From NCBI GenBank assembly GCA_947069175.1, contig CAMTDV010000023.1, forward strand, positions 84,516,391-84,580,390: a stretch of DNA of 64,000 nucleotides, in the 5' to 3' direction. Within the stretch, counting starts at the first letter, position 1, and each line of letters opens with the position of its first letter. This DNA comes from Scalesia atractyloides (Eukaryota; Streptophyta; Magnoliopsida; Asterales; Asteraceae). The position numbers and the translations under genes were made by a program. This document shows, one piece after another, positions 45,200 to 57,324 of this stretch. Under the pieces are notes generated by a model that saw only the letters and a program-made list of their open reading frames with translations, did not search any database and had not been told where the DNA came from.

Positions 45200-46800
45200 A
45201 TACTACAATCTACATGGAACATAAATAAACATAACAGCTAATATTTGAGCATAAACAAACACAACAGCTAATGTCAGTAAGTTATGATTGGTTCTATGAC
45301 TATGGAACATAAATAAACACAACAGCTAACATTTGAATCCACATTCTGATATCATATATGTTTGAATGGTGGCAGTTTCTCTCTCGTTTGTTATAATGGA
45401 GAGGTTAGTTTATGCAGAAATGGAACACAATCAAATCTCTTTAAATAGCAAGATGATATAAATGTAACACAAATTTCAACCAAGGCAATACTAAATCCTA
45501 CATGGAACTTCTCATAACCGCCTGATAATGCCTCTGATCCTTTGGCAAGAATACTTATATATAGGAAGTACCAGCGGCGTATCCACCATATTCTTGCCAA
45601 ATTTTCATTGGTTTTATCAGTGAACTATGATTAGTCCTATGTGACTCTACAACCAATACAACAAACTCATAAATACTGAAAATGAAAAATGTCTGTGCGA
45701 TCAAGGCTCAATCAAACGGAGCCGATCGTATTGCATGTACTGAAATGAAATTGTCTGTGCGATCAAGGCTCAATCAAACGGAGCCGATCATATTGCATGT
45801 ACTGAAAATAATAAACTTAATCTACAAACAGCCTATACATGGAACCTCTCATAACCGCCTGATAATGCCTCCGATCATTTGACAAGAATACTTATATATA
45901 GGAAGTACCAGCGGCGTATCCACCATATTCTTGTCAAATTTTCATTGACTTTATCCGCAAGTTATGATTAGTTCTATGTGACTCTACTACAAACACAACA
46001 ACCACAAAATACTGATAATGAAAATGTCTGTGCGATCAAGGCTCAATCAAACGGAGCCGATCGTATTGCATGTACTGAAATTGAAAATGTCTGTGCGCTC
46101 AAGGCTCAATCAAACGGAGCCGAGCGTATTGCATGTACTGAAAATGAAAATGTCTGTGCGCTCAAGGCTCAATCAAACGGAGCCGAGCGTATTGCATGTA
46201 CTGAAAATGAATAACTTAATCTAAACAACAATCACACAAACAGCCTATGCATGGAACCTCTCATAACCGCCTGATAATGCCTCCGATCATTTGACAAGAA
46301 TACTTATATATAGGAAGTACCAGCGGCGTATCCACCATATTCTTGTCAAATTTTCATTGACTTTATCCGCAAGTTATGATTAGTTCTATGCGACTCTACA
46401 ACAAACACAACAACCACAAGATACTGATAATGAAAATGTCTGTGCGATCAAGGCTCAATCAAACGGAGCCGATCGTATTGCATGTAATGAAAATGTAAAA
46501 TGAACTGTGCGATCAAGGCTCAATCAAACGGAGCCGATCGTATGCGGGCACGCCAGGTTCAACCGCATAATAAAATGGGGAACAGGCTCAACGCTCATAA
46601 ATGGGGAGCAGGCGGCCTCGGCAATTGCATATACTGAAAATAATAAACAATAATTACTCTAACAGTCTACACATGGAACCTCTCATAACCGCCAGATAAT
46701 GCTTCTGATCCTTTGACAAGAATACTTATATATAGGAAGTACCAGCGGCGTATCCACCGTATTCTCGTCAAAGTTCCATTGGCTTTATCCTTAAGTTATG
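45200..46800 (-). repeat. Tandem repeats and minisatellite of the younger element
   Basis: Copies of the CTCATAACCGCC...TATATATAGGAAGTACC unit start near 45501, 45839, 46251 and 46672, with spacing of about 340-420 bases. Between them lies a minisatellite of about 62 bases (TGTCTGTGCG, AAGGCTCAATCAAACGGAGC, CGTATTGCATG) with two copies at 45682-45805, three at 46018-46205 and two at 46434-46545. The minisatellite is absent from the older element. Apparent open frames through it are by-products. Confidence 0.85.
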
Positions 46801-46832
46801 TTTGGTTCTATGTGATAAAAAAAAACATAAAA

Positions 46833-48158
46833 CTAAACGATAGGAGTTGAATCTGGATCTTCGGTGAAGAGGACTAGTTGGGTATCTTCGTTTGGGCCGT
46901 CATTATCTTCGACAGGATTGGCGTTGATATTGAAGACTCTTCCTCTTGCTGGTGGCCTAGCGGTTGGGTTTTCTTGGTTTACTTGGTTAACTGGGTTTGA
47001 TTGGGCTTGAGTGTGGATGACGTTAACCAATTGAGGGCATGTGTTTCTAAAGTGGGTAGGGTCGCCACAATTGAAACAAGCTCGAACATATGGGAACATG
47101 GGGTATTGGGGTTGATGATAAGTTTGGGCCATGTTTTGAGTAGGGGAAGAGGTTTGGTTTTGAAAGGTGCGGCAAACCTTGCTCAAATGACCATAGCGTC
47201 CACAAGCTGTACATAGTCGACAAGGTAAGGTAAGGGGATGGTGATAAAAACAGTTGTTGCATTGAGGGTGAGGTCCAAGATATGGTTTCTTATTTGGGTA
47301 GGTTGAGTTGGGTGCCACTTGGGTGATTGGGATAGCTTGGATGGGTATGGCGTGTGAAATTGGTTGATTCCGTTGGGTAGCAGCGAAAAGTTGCCCGTCT
47401 CTTTTTCTCTTAGAGTTGGGTTGAGAAGGGGATTCGGTTTGGGTGTAGTCGGAGGTTTCAGTCGGTTCTTTATCCTTCTTCTTCTCCTCCTTGAAGTCTT
47501 TGTTTCGGATTCGATTCTCGGTGAGCTCTGTTGCTAACTCCATTGCCGCTTCCAAAGTTGCAGGCGAGGTAGTTATTACAGGGTCTTGAATCTTTGACGG
47601 AAGACCACGAATGTAGTGCTCGATCAAACGGTAAAGGGGAGTGAACATGTTGGGAACCATTTGATGTAACTCGAGGAATCTTTTGTTGTAGGTGGTGTGG
47701 TCTCCTTCCTTTTGCTTCAACGAATAAAATTCATCTTCTAATTTCTTGATTTCGCTCCTTGGGCAAAATCGTCTGGTCATGATTTCCTTCAATTCTTTCC
47801 AAGTTAAGGTCATAGCATCGTCGACGCCTCGTTTGGCCTTCTCTGTACAAGTAAGTGCTATCCCATATAAACGACCGGTAGCATAACGCACTTTGCGATC
47901 GTCAGGGCAATCGCAATTTAGTAAAGTGTTCTCCATTTCTTCAAACCAATGGAGGAGAGCGGTGACGCCTTCAGTCCCTTTGTATTTCGGAGGGTCGCAT
48001 GATTTGAAATGCTTGTAGGTGCATTTAGCGGTATTTGAGGGAGAGTTGATAATGTTTTGGTTTTCTTGATTGACAGGATTAGCGGTGAGTGCTTGTTGTA
48101 CTTGGATTACAATGTTGGGTATTACGGCAGCCATTTGTTGAGCGATTAAAGCAGCCAT
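46833..48158 (-). CDS. Gag polyprotein of the younger gag-only element
   Basis: A 441-codon open frame, the only protein of this element. It should form the capsid and package the element's RNA. Order: an N-terminal helix-rich region (MAALIAQQMAAVIPN), then capsid-like CTYKHFKSCDPPKYKGTEGV, LLHWFEEMENTL, LKEIMTRRFCPRSEIKKLED and FLELHQMVPN, a charged linker (about 225-260), and a nucleocapsid with CTACGRYGHLSKVC and CFNCGDPTHFRNTC (two CCHC knuckles) plus an upstream CNNCFYHH...CRLC Cys cluster. Compared with the older copy, the original ATG is lost in a deletion of about 55 bases just upstream, so this Met is a fallback start. The conserved ALTWWN has become ALTC by a 6-base loss. Confidence 0.9.
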   Translation of the reverse strand: MAALIAQQMAAVIPNIVIQVQQALTANPVNQENQNIINSPSNTAKCTYKHFKSCDPPKYKGTEGVTALLHWFEEMENTLLNCDCPDDRKVRYATGRLYGIALTCTEKAKRGVDDAMTLTWKELKEIMTRRFCPRSEIKKLEDEFYSLKQKEGDHTTYNKRFLELHQMVPNMFTPLYRLIEHYIRGLPSKIQDPVITTSPATLEAAMELATELTENRIRNKDFKEEKKKDKEPTETSDYTQTESPSQPNSKRKRDGQLFAATQRNQPISHAIPIQAIPITQVAPNSTYPNKKPYLGPHPQCNNCFYHHPLTLPCRLCTACGRYGHLSKVCRTFQNQTSSPTQNMAQTYHQPQYPMFPYVRACFNCGDPTHFRNTCPQLVNVIHTQAQSNPVNQVNQENPTARPPARGRVFNINANPVEDNDGPNEDTQLVLFTEDPDSTPIV

Positions 48159-48921
48159 GCGCTCGCGGGCTTTTCAAGAGTATGAGTTGGATGTTTTTGG
48201 GTTCATGGGTCCCACTAGGAATGAACATTCATAAAATAATTATAGAAAAAATAAGTCTACTACATCCATAGGATGTCTTGGGCTTTGCTCGCCATTGGGC
48301 CTTGCATGCCGCCATACTTCACCTTCGTAATCATGTGGGCCCCCATGAATACCGGTTTTTCATATGGTTCGCACAGGTTTGCCAGGTTGCGTACACTAAA
48401 ACCCGGAGAAAATCGAGAAATATGTATACAACGTGTGATATTCGGAATGTGTCCAGGTGTAGACACGGTGACACCTCAAAGTGGGTTAGTTCGAACGACG
48501 TTTGGTGTGGCATGCTTTGGCCTAATAGGTCCTTCGTACTCTCATCGTTGGTCCCCAGGTAGGCAAACTGGTCCGTTATATTGGATTTATACGAATGCCA
48601 ACCTAGACAGGACGTTCCGACTACCGGTACTTGTACCCTTCCAGTTACTACATGCCCGTCGCAGAACTTACTTTGATGAGATTTGAAAATTGCAACAAAA
48701 TCTTTGAATAATGAGAGTATGAAAATAAATTGAATACATGAACATCGATATATGTATAATGAATATGTATATAAGTATGTATGTTTGACTGTAAGTATAC
48801 ACAAATATGAAACAAATAAATATCACAAGTTTGTATGTAACCACCTAATCAATTAAAATTTAGGCAGACTATAGTATAGGCTCTAAGGGTCTCATAACCT
48901 ATTCTATATCCCCATAGTCAT
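48159..48921 (-). other. Leader of the younger gag-only element
   Basis: Non-coding stretch between primer site and gag. It shares CATGCTTTGGCCTAATAGGT and CCAGTTACTACATGCCC with the leader of the pol-bearing gypsy relic (5821 and 5880) and is collinear with the leader of the older copy. Confidence 0.75.
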
Positions 48922-48934
48922 GGCTCTGATACCA
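48922..48934 (-). promoter_or_regulatory. Primer binding site for initiator tRNA-Met
   Basis: On the minus strand TGGTATCAGAGCC, an exact match to the complement of the initiator tRNA-Met 3' end, three bases after the LTR. Confidence 0.9.
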
Positions 48935-50018
48935 ATCTGTCACACCCCGACCCGCAGCGGAAAAGGTGACCGGGGCATGATTGGTTATCATCAAAGCTCA
49001 TGACATTTATTATACGTTTCATATTCATTAATACAATTTAATGGAAATTTACAATAAATATTACAACATGTTCTAACTATCAATCTAAGCTTCTTTGTTC
49101 TCTTCTAAGGCATTTCCTATGTTTTCCTTGCTTCAACCTGTTCACCTGTATCATGTGTAAAAGGGTTTTTGGATCAACAAAAAGTTGGCGAGTGAATCCT
49201 ATGGAAAACATTTGAACAAGTTTATTTAATTGATTATGAAATGAGTGCACAACCACACATGAGTAAAAATAGATGTAAACTTATTCAACAATCATTAGAC
49301 ATTAAATAAAGCACACATGAACAATAATGGAACGTTTAGAGGCACGCGTTGCTCTACTCGTCTCTCACGAGGAACTGATGGGCCTAATGAATGAATTGCA
49401 TAAACATGATGATATGAAAGACATAACTATAAACAATATAAACTCAATGATACACACATGAACAATAATGGATTGGTTTTGAGGCACGCGTTGTTCAACT
49501 CGTCTCCCACGAGGAACTGATGGGCTTAATGAATGAATTTCATATAATTTGACAAAATGAAATAAGTAATCACAACAATATAAACAATCTAAGTTTAGGT
49601 CACGATATGGTATGGCACAAATTTAAATAAACGAGTTAATTATTTGAGACACATGACACACCCCAAAACGTGTAATTAAAAAGGGGAGTTGTAAGATTCA
49701 CTCACAGTGGGTGCGTTCGGTTGATGATGTTGAATGCACGCGAAGTGGTTTTAACCACGAGTGAAATTAACCTAGGTAAATAGCATTATGGTTCGGTAAG
49801 TAAACGGATTTTATTGTTCCATTTTAGTAGGATTGTTGGGTGTATTTTTGTGAGTTTAAGGCTATTTTCTAACCTTAAAAATGTTATTTTTAAGTATTTT
49901 TAATTGATTTTTAATTAAAATAAATAAATAAAAATAATTAAAAAAAGTTGACTTTTTTTGACCGTTGACTTTGACTTTGACTGTAACAGTGACTGTTGAC
50001 CGGTTCGTATGTATTATT

Positions 50019-50611
50019 GTGTGCGCTGGGTGAGGCTCGAACCCGAGACCTCCCGTACGCGTGCACGCAGCTCTACCAACTGAGCTACGTGTCTAACCCG
50101 AAATATTTATGTTTTTAATTAAATTAAATATTAATTATGTTGAACAGAAAATCCTTTATTTTCTAAAAACGATTTAATCCAAGACTCGGTGCGCTCCACA
50201 GGTCTCGAACCCGGGACCTGTGGCTTATGCAAACACACAGTCCACCGCTGGACTGTGTGTCCAACTTGTTAACTAAACTGATTTTTTATTATTCTTAAAT
50301 ACAAACTAATCATTTTCATTTACGCCATATTTAAAAAGTTTGAATAATTGTCCGGGTCGATGTAGTAGACCGGACTCGAACTCGTGCGCTTTGATTAAAC
50401 ATACACACAGTCCACCACTGGACTGTGTGTCTAACTTGGTTATCATTCCGATTATTAATATACTTAACATATAACAGTGGTGACTCCGGTTCAGTTAACA
50501 AAAAAAAACATTTTTATTAAGGCAGCGTGTGTGGAACAAGATTCGAACTCGAGACCTTTGTGTGTTTAGTGTGCACACAGTCCACCGCTGGACTGTGTGT
50601 CTAACCCGAGT
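50019..50611 (-). other. Four tandem tRNA-like modules (younger element, 5' LTR)
   Basis: Practically identical to 43353-43945. They lie downstream of the TATA box, so they would be part of the genomic transcript's R-U5 region. Confidence 0.7.
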
Positions 50612-51042
50612 TATAACTTGATTTTAATTATACTTATATGTTACATAAACGTCGTCTTCTTCGTCAGTCTTAACCAGGAACGATGACGATCTGGTTCGAA
50701 GTTTTAATCAGGTTTCTTTAGCGTTTTTAGGTTAATTACAGATGAGATATAAATAAAAAGAAAGGAAATTAGGCGTGAAGTATACCGGCTGGCCTCCTCT
50801 GTTTTTTTCCGGCAGAACTCCGGCGACAGCAAACACTTCCGGCGACGAGTGTCTTGCAGCAGAGAGTCTTCAGAAAGCTTACAAAGTATGTGGGTGACTT
50901 CGGTATAGGTTCAGAGGGTTTAGTAAGGCTTAGAAGTTAAGGACTCGGTTTTCCGGCGATGAGCAGAAGAATTCCGGCGAGTGGGTTTTCGCCGAGAAAG
51001 GGTGCGGTTTTGAGCGAAAATGTTTGCAGAGGTTCGAGGGGG

Positions 51043-51050
51043 TATTTATA
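51043..51050 (-). promoter_or_regulatory. TATA box of the younger element's 5' LTR
   Basis: TATAAATA on the minus strand within TGCCTTATAAATACCCCC. The equivalent in the older 5' LTR is at 56979-56986. Confidence 0.6.
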
Positions 51051-51304
51051 AGGCAAATCGTCGATGAATTTGGTCCGATTTTCGACTTGATTCGTCGGTT
51101 AGAAAAACTCCAGCGGTTATAATTTGTGTTGCGGACTCAGACGTCGGTTATAACCGATGTAGCGTTTAAGTTTTACGTTATAACTGAAGATGTCGTTAAA
51201 ACTCGCGAGATTGCCGGGATTTCCGACGACTGAACTTTGGGCGCCGGTTTTGAATTCGGAAAGACGCGTTATGAATTAAATGATTCCAACATTTAACAAG
51301 TAGC

Positions 51305-51387
51305 ATCAGTGGCGCAGTGGTTTAAGTGTTGAGTGTTAAGTCTATTGTTGAACCGTGACTGACCCGGGTTCGAAACCCGGCAGGAAC
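51305..51387 (+). other. Opposite-strand tRNA-like module in U3 (younger element, 5' LTR)
   Basis: Same as 44640-44722 apart from one base. It lies upstream of the TATA box and points away from it. Confidence 0.6.
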
Positions 51388-51576
51388 AAAACATTTTTAT
51401 TTTCATATTTTTAACAGTTTTTCAAAAACTAATTATATATTCCCATATAATAATTGATTATGTATCGTTTAAAATTATTTTAGGCATTTAATTCGCAACG
51501 AAATTTTTAACTGACTGTTCGGTTAATAAACGGAGCGGGTTTGGTAAAATCCGTTTTTGACGGATGTTACAAAGTA

Positions 51577-52600
51577 CCAGTGGCGTATACACCATATTCT
51601 CGTCAAATTTTCATTGGTTTTATCAGTAAGTTATGATTAGTCCTATGTGACTCTAAAACGTAAATAAACACGACAAACAATGCCTGAGTCATAATTCTGA
51701 TAGTATACATGTTTGAATGAGGACAGTCCCTCTCTCGTTTGTTATGATGGAGAGGTTAGTCTATGTAGAAATGGAACATAATCCAATTTCTTTAAGTGAT
51801 GAGATGATATGTATGCTAAATCAGTGAGTATAAAACAAACTTCAACCAAGACAACATCAAATCCTACATGAAACTTCTCATAACCGCCTGATAATGCCTC
51901 TGATCCTTTGACAAGAATACTTATATATAGGAAGTACCAGCGGCGTATCCACCATATTCTTGTCAAATTTTCATTGGCTTTATCCGTAAGTTATGATTAG
52001 TTCTATGTGACTCTAAAACATAAATAAACACAACAAACAATGCCTGAGTCATAATTCTGATAGTATACATGTTTGAATGGTGACAGTCCCTCTCTCGTTT
52101 GTTATGATGGAGAGGTTAGTCTATGTAGAAACGGAACATAATCCAATTTCTTTAAGTGATGAGATGATATGAATGCTAAATCAGTGAGTACAACACAAAC
52201 TTCAACCAAGACAATACTAAATCCTACATGGAACTTCTCATAACCGCCTGATAATGTCTCTGATCCTTTGACAAGAATACTTATATATAGGAAGTACCAG
52301 CGGCGTATCCACCATATTCTCATCAAATTTTCATTGGTTTTATCAGTAAGTTATGATTAGTCCTATGTGACTCTAAAACATAAACAAACACAACAACCAA
52401 AGCTTAAGTCTTAATTCTGATAGTATACATGTTTGAATGATGGCAGTACCTCTCTCGTTTGTTATGATGGAGAGGTTAGTCCATGTAGAAGTGAGACACA
52501 GCTCAACTTCTTTAAATGATGACACTGTGATATGTCGTGAGGTATGATGATATGAATGCTAAATCAATGAGTATAAAACAAAACTGAAATAGTAATTCGC
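51577..52600 (-). repeat. Tandem repeats of the older element, right part
   Basis: Continuation of the array split by the younger element, with units starting near 51866 and 52226 (360 bases apart). The first partial unit directly follows the AAGTA duplication. Confidence 0.85.
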
Positions 52601-52679
52601 ATTAAGATCCTTGGATAAATTTCCAATTTTAAAATTGAGACAAGTGAAAATTGAGATAACATAAAGAAAAACATAAAAA

Positions 52680-54064
52680 CTAAGCGGTTGGAGTTGAATC
52701 TTGATTTTTGGTGAAGGGGACTAGTTGGGTGGTTTCGCTTGGGCCGTCATTATCTTCAACAGGATTGGCGTTGATGTTGAAAACTCTTCCTCTTGCTGGT
52801 GGCCTAATGGTTGGGTTTTCTTGATTTGATTGGTTAACTGGGTTTGCTTGAGCTTGGGCGTTTATGATGTTAACCAATCGAGGGCACGTGTTTCTAAAGT
52901 GGGTAGGGTCGCCACAATTGAAACAAGTTCGAACATATGGGAACATGGGGTATTGGGGTTGTTGATATGTTTGGATCATGTTTTGAGTAGGGGGTGAGAT
53001 TTGGTTTTGAGGGGTGCGGCACACCTTGCTCAAATGACCATAGCGTCCACAATTCGCACATAGTCGACAAGGCAAAGTAGATGGATGGTGATAGAAACAG
53101 GTGTTACATTGAGGGTGAGGTCCAAGGTAAGGTTTCTTATTTGGGTAAGTTGAGTTGGGTGCTACTTGAGTGATTGGGATAGCTTGGAGAGGTACGGCTT
53201 GCGAGGCTGGTTGGTTGCGTTGGGTGACAGTGAAAAGTTGCCCGTCTCGTTTTCTCTTAGAAATGGGTTGAGATGGGGATTCGGTTTGGGTGGAGTTGGA
53301 GGTTTCAGTCGATGCTTTATCCTTCTTCTTCTCCTCCTTGAAGTCTTTGTTCCGGATTCGGTTCTCGGTGAGCTCTGTAGCTAACTCCATTGCTGCTTCC
53401 AAGGTTACAGGTGTGGTACTTATTACAGAGTCTTGAATCTTTGAAGGAAGACCTCGAATGTAGTGCTCGATCAAACGGTATAGGGGAGTGAACAAGTTGG
53501 GAACCATTTGATTTAACTCGAGGAATCTTTTGTTGTATGTGGTGTGGTCGCCTTCCTTTTGCTTCAACGAATAGAACTCATCCTCTAATTTCTTGATTTC
53601 GCTCCTTGGGCAAAACCGTCTTGTCATGATTTCCTTCAACTCATCCCAGGTCAAAGTCATAGCATCTTCAACACCTCATTTGGCCTTCTCTGTATTCCAC
53701 CAAGTAAGTGCTATTCCAAATAAACGACCAGTAGCATATCGCACTTTGCGATCATCGGGGCAATCGCAATTTAGAAAAGTGTTCTCCATTTCTTCAAACC
53801 AATGGAGGAGAGCGGTCACACCTTCAGTCCCTTCGTATTTTGGAGGATCGCAGGATTTGAAATGCTTGTAGGTGCATTTAGTGGTATTTGGGGAGGGTTG
53901 ATAACATTTTGATCTTCTTGATTGACAGGATTAGCGGTAAGGGCTTGTTGGACTTGAATTATAATGTTGGGTATTACGGCAGCCATTTGTTAAGCGATTT
54001 GGGCAGCCATGCGCTCGCGGGCTTTTCCTGCTCTCATCCTCCTACGAGCGAGACTAGAAGACAT
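52680..54064 (-). pseudogene. Gag of the older gag-only element, broken
   Basis: It reads from ATG 54064 (MSSSLARRRMRAGKARERMA) but is interrupted by TAA at 53992-53990, a one-base loss near 53890, and TGA at 53678-53676 just after the intact ALTWWN motif. The last 326 codons (53660-52680) remain open and carry LKEIMTRRFCPRSEIKKLED, CANCGRYGHLSKVC and CFNCGDPTHFRNTC. It shows what the family's original start and capsid motif looked like before the younger copy lost them. Confidence 0.9.
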
Positions 54065-54890
54065 CTACAAGAAATACATATCAAGAGTATGAGTTGGATG
54101 CTTTAGGGATTTTGTATCGTATTTAGGAATGAACATTTATAAAATAAATATAAAATAATAAATCTACTACATCCATAGGATGTCTTGGGCTTTGCTCGTA
54201 ATTGGGCCTTGCATGCCGCCATACTTCACCTTCGTAATCATGTGGGCCCCCATGAATACCGGGTTTTTCATATGGTTCGCATGTGTTAGCCTGGTTACGT
54301 ACACTAAAACCCGGAGAAAATCGAGAAATATGTAACGTATGATATTCGGAATGTGTCCAAGTGTGGACACGGTGACACCTCAAAGTGGGGTTAGTTCGAA
54401 CGACGTTTGGTGTCGCATGCTTTGGCCTAATAGTCCTTTGTACTCTCATCGTTAGTCCCCAAGTAGGCAAACTGGTCCGTTATATTGGATTTATACGAAT
54501 GCCAACCTAGACAGGACGTTCCGACTGCCGGTACTTGTACCCTTACAGTTACTACATGCCCGTCGCAGAACTCACTTTGATGAGATTTGAAAAATGAAAA
54601 ATGCGACAAAATCTTTGAATAACGAAAGTATGAAGATGATTTGAATATCTGAACATTGAAATATGTATGATGAATGTGTATGTAAGTATGTATATTTGAC
54701 TGTAAGTATAATTCACTATGTATCACAAAATGTAATATTGGAAATGTTTGCATGCATTTGTGTATGTAATAAATATGAAACAAATAAATATCATAAGTTT
54801 GCATGTAACCACATAAACAATTAAAATCTAGTCAACTATAGTATAGGCTCTAAGGGTCTAATAACCTATCTTATATATCTATAGTCAAAA
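54065..54890 (-). other. Leader of the older gag-only element
   Basis: Collinear with 48159-48921, including the CATGCTTTGGCCTAATAG block near 54417 and CAGTTACTACATGCCCGTCG near 54547. Confidence 0.7.
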
Positions 54891-54902
54891 GCTCTGATAC
54901 CA
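54891..54902 (-). promoter_or_regulatory. Primer binding site for initiator tRNA-Met (older element)
   Basis: On the minus strand TGGTATCAGAGC followed by TTTTG where the younger copy has C. Lies three bases after the LTR. Confidence 0.85.
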
Positions 54903-55946
54903 ATCTGTCACACCCCGACCCGCAGCGGAAAAGGTGATCGGGGCATGATTGGGTTATCATCAAAGCTCATGACATTTATTATAACGTTTCATATTTATTA
55001 TTACAATTTGAAGGGAAACATACAATCATAATTACAACATGTTCTACACATCTTTCTAAACTTCATTATTTTCTTCTAAGGCATTTCCTATGTTTTCCTT
55101 GCTTCATCATGTTCACCTGTATCATGTGTAAAAATGGTTTTTGAATAAAAAAAAGTTGGCGAGTGAATTCTATTTAAAACATTTAAACAAATTTATTGAA
55201 TTGATAAAATAAAGTGCATAACCACATATGAGTAAATGTAGATGTAAACTTATTCATGAAACACTTAATATTAAATAATGCACACACATACAATAATAGA
55301 TTGTTTTGAGGCACGCGTTGCTCAACTCGTCTCCCACGAGGAACTGATGGGCCTAATGAATGAGTTTTGAGGCACGCGTTGTTCTACGAACTGATGGGCC
55401 TAATGAATGAGTTTTAAGGCACGAGTTGTTCAACTCGTCTCCCACGAGGAACTGATGGGCCTAACAAATAATTTGCATATAACTAGACAATATGTAATAC
55501 ATAACTACAAACAATATTTACATTCTAAGTTTAAATCATAATATGGTATGGCACGAGTTTAAATAAACGAGTTAATTTTAGTGACACATGACACACCCCA
55601 AAACGTGTAATTAAAAAGGGGAGTTGTAAGATTCACTCACAGTGGGTGCGTTCGGTTGATGATGTTGAATGCGCACGAAGTTGGATTTAACCACGAGTGA
55701 AACTAACCTAGATAATAACATAATGGTTCGGTAAATAAGCGGATTTTATTAATAAATTTTAGTAGGATTATTGGATATATTTTTGTGAGGTTAAGGCTAT
55801 TTTCTAACTTTAAAAATGTTATTTTTAAGTATTTTTAATTTAAATAAATAAATAAAGGTATTAAAAAAATGTTGATTTTTTACTGTTTGACCATTGACTT
55901 GTTTGACCGTTGACCGTTGACTTGTTGACCGGTTCGGTCGGTTATA

Positions 55947-56538
55947 TGTGTGCGCTGGGTGAGACTCGAACCCGTGACCTCCCGTACGCGTGCACGCAGC
56001 TCTACCAACTGAGCTACGTGTCTAACCCGAAATATTTCTGTTTTTAATTATAGTTATATACTAATTAAATTAATCCGAAAATCATTTATTTTAAAAAGGA
56101 TTTAATGTATCGACTCGGTGCTCGCCACAGGTCTCGAATCCGGGATCTGTGGTTTAGTTTGGCACACAGTCCACCGCTGGACTGTGTGTCTAACTTGGTA
56201 AATAATCTGGTTTTTATTATACTTATATAAAAACTAGATAAATTCATTTATGTCCTTATATAAAAAGTTTGATAATTGCCAGAACCGGTGCGGTAGCCTG
56301 GACTCGAACCCGCGACGTATGATTTAAACTCGCACACAGTCCACCACTGGACTGTGTGTCTATCTTGGTTATTATTCTGGTTTTCATTAAACTTAACATC
56401 TATTTGCAAGTGGATCCGGTTCAGTTAAAAAAAGGAACATTTTTATTAAGGCGAGTGTGCGTGTGTCAAGGATCGAACTCGGGACGTATGCGTGTTTATT
56501 TGCACACAGTCCACCGCTGGACTGTGTGTCTAACCCGA
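55947..56538 (-). other. Four tandem tRNA-like modules (older element, 5' LTR)
   Basis: Counterparts of 39664-40254. Module 3 here has a perfect B box, GGTTCGAGTCC. Module 2 has drifted to GGATTCGAGACC. Confidence 0.7.
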
Positions 56539-57242
56539 GATATAACTTGATTTAAATTAAATTATATACATCCGAAAACTTCATCTTCTTCGTTAAACTT
56601 AACCCAGAACCAATGTCCGACTGTTTCGACGAATTAATCAATTTCTTTAGTACGTTGTAATTAGCTACATATGAGATTAATAAAAACGAGAGAGATTAGG
56701 TGTAAGATATACCGAACAGAGATCCCCTGTTTCGCAGGCGAGTTTCCGATGACAGCAGGTTATTCCGGCGACGTGTATCTTGCGGCAGAGGGTCTTCAGG
56801 AAGCTTGAGGTGAGTGTGGGTGGCTTCTGTATGAGCTCTAGGTGTTCTGTTTTTAGAGTAACGCACAGAGGTGAAGGGGTTCGGTTTTCCGGCAAGTTGC
56901 AGAAAGTTTCCGGCGAGTGAAATTACGTCGAGGATTTGTGTGATTGTGAGCGAAAAAGTTATCAGAAGCTTGTGGGTGTATTTATAGGGAAGAACATCGA
57001 TGAATTTAGTCCGATTACCGTCTTGATTCGTCGGTCAATAATTTCTCCGGCGGTTATGACTGATGTCGCGGACTGCACATCGGTTATAACCGATGTTGAG
57101 GTTAATGCTTCGGTTAAATCAGAAAAACCGTCAATTATCGGCGAAATCGTCGGGATTTCCGACGATTGCGATTGGGCGCGTCAGTTTGAATTCGAATTGT
57201 GATATTTGAATTAATTGTTTCTAATAATGAACAAGAAACACA

Positions 57243-57324
57243 AGTGGCGAAGTGGTTGAGCGCGTGTGAGTTAATTCTTTGCTTATAACCGGTTGACCCG
57301 GGTTCGAAACCCGGCTTCTGCCTT
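57243..57324 (+). other. Opposite-strand tRNA-like module in U3 (older element, 5' LTR)
   Basis: GTGGCGAAGTGGTTGAGCGC and CCCGGGTTCGAAACCCGG. The T-arm palindrome is perfect here, whereas the 3' LTR copy has two changes. Confidence 0.6.

Larger units (their letters stand above)
42271..51571 (-). mobile_element. Gag-only LTR element nested in its own family (younger copy)
   Basis: LTRs 42271-44906 (2636 bp) and 48938-51571 (2634 bp) differ at only about ten positions by eye. The target duplication AAGTA (42266-42270 and 51572-51576) lies within AGGAAGTACCAGCGGCG, a tandem repeat unit of the older element. A primer site (48922-48934) and polypurine tract (44908-44924) put it on the minus strand. 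It encodes gag only; RT, RNase H and integrase are absent. It must have moved recently using enzymes supplied by another element. Confidence 0.97.
48938..51571 (-). mobile_element. 5' LTR of the younger gag-only element
   Basis: 2634 bp. The promoter copy of the LTR: TATAAATA on the minus strand at 51043-51050 implies transcription starting near 51015 and running left through the tRNA-like array. Confidence 0.95.

Noticed and set aside
45978..46224. Open frames across the 62-base repeats
   Set aside because: They exist only because the repeat unit lacks stops in some frames, and different frames give different repetitive peptides. No gene signature.
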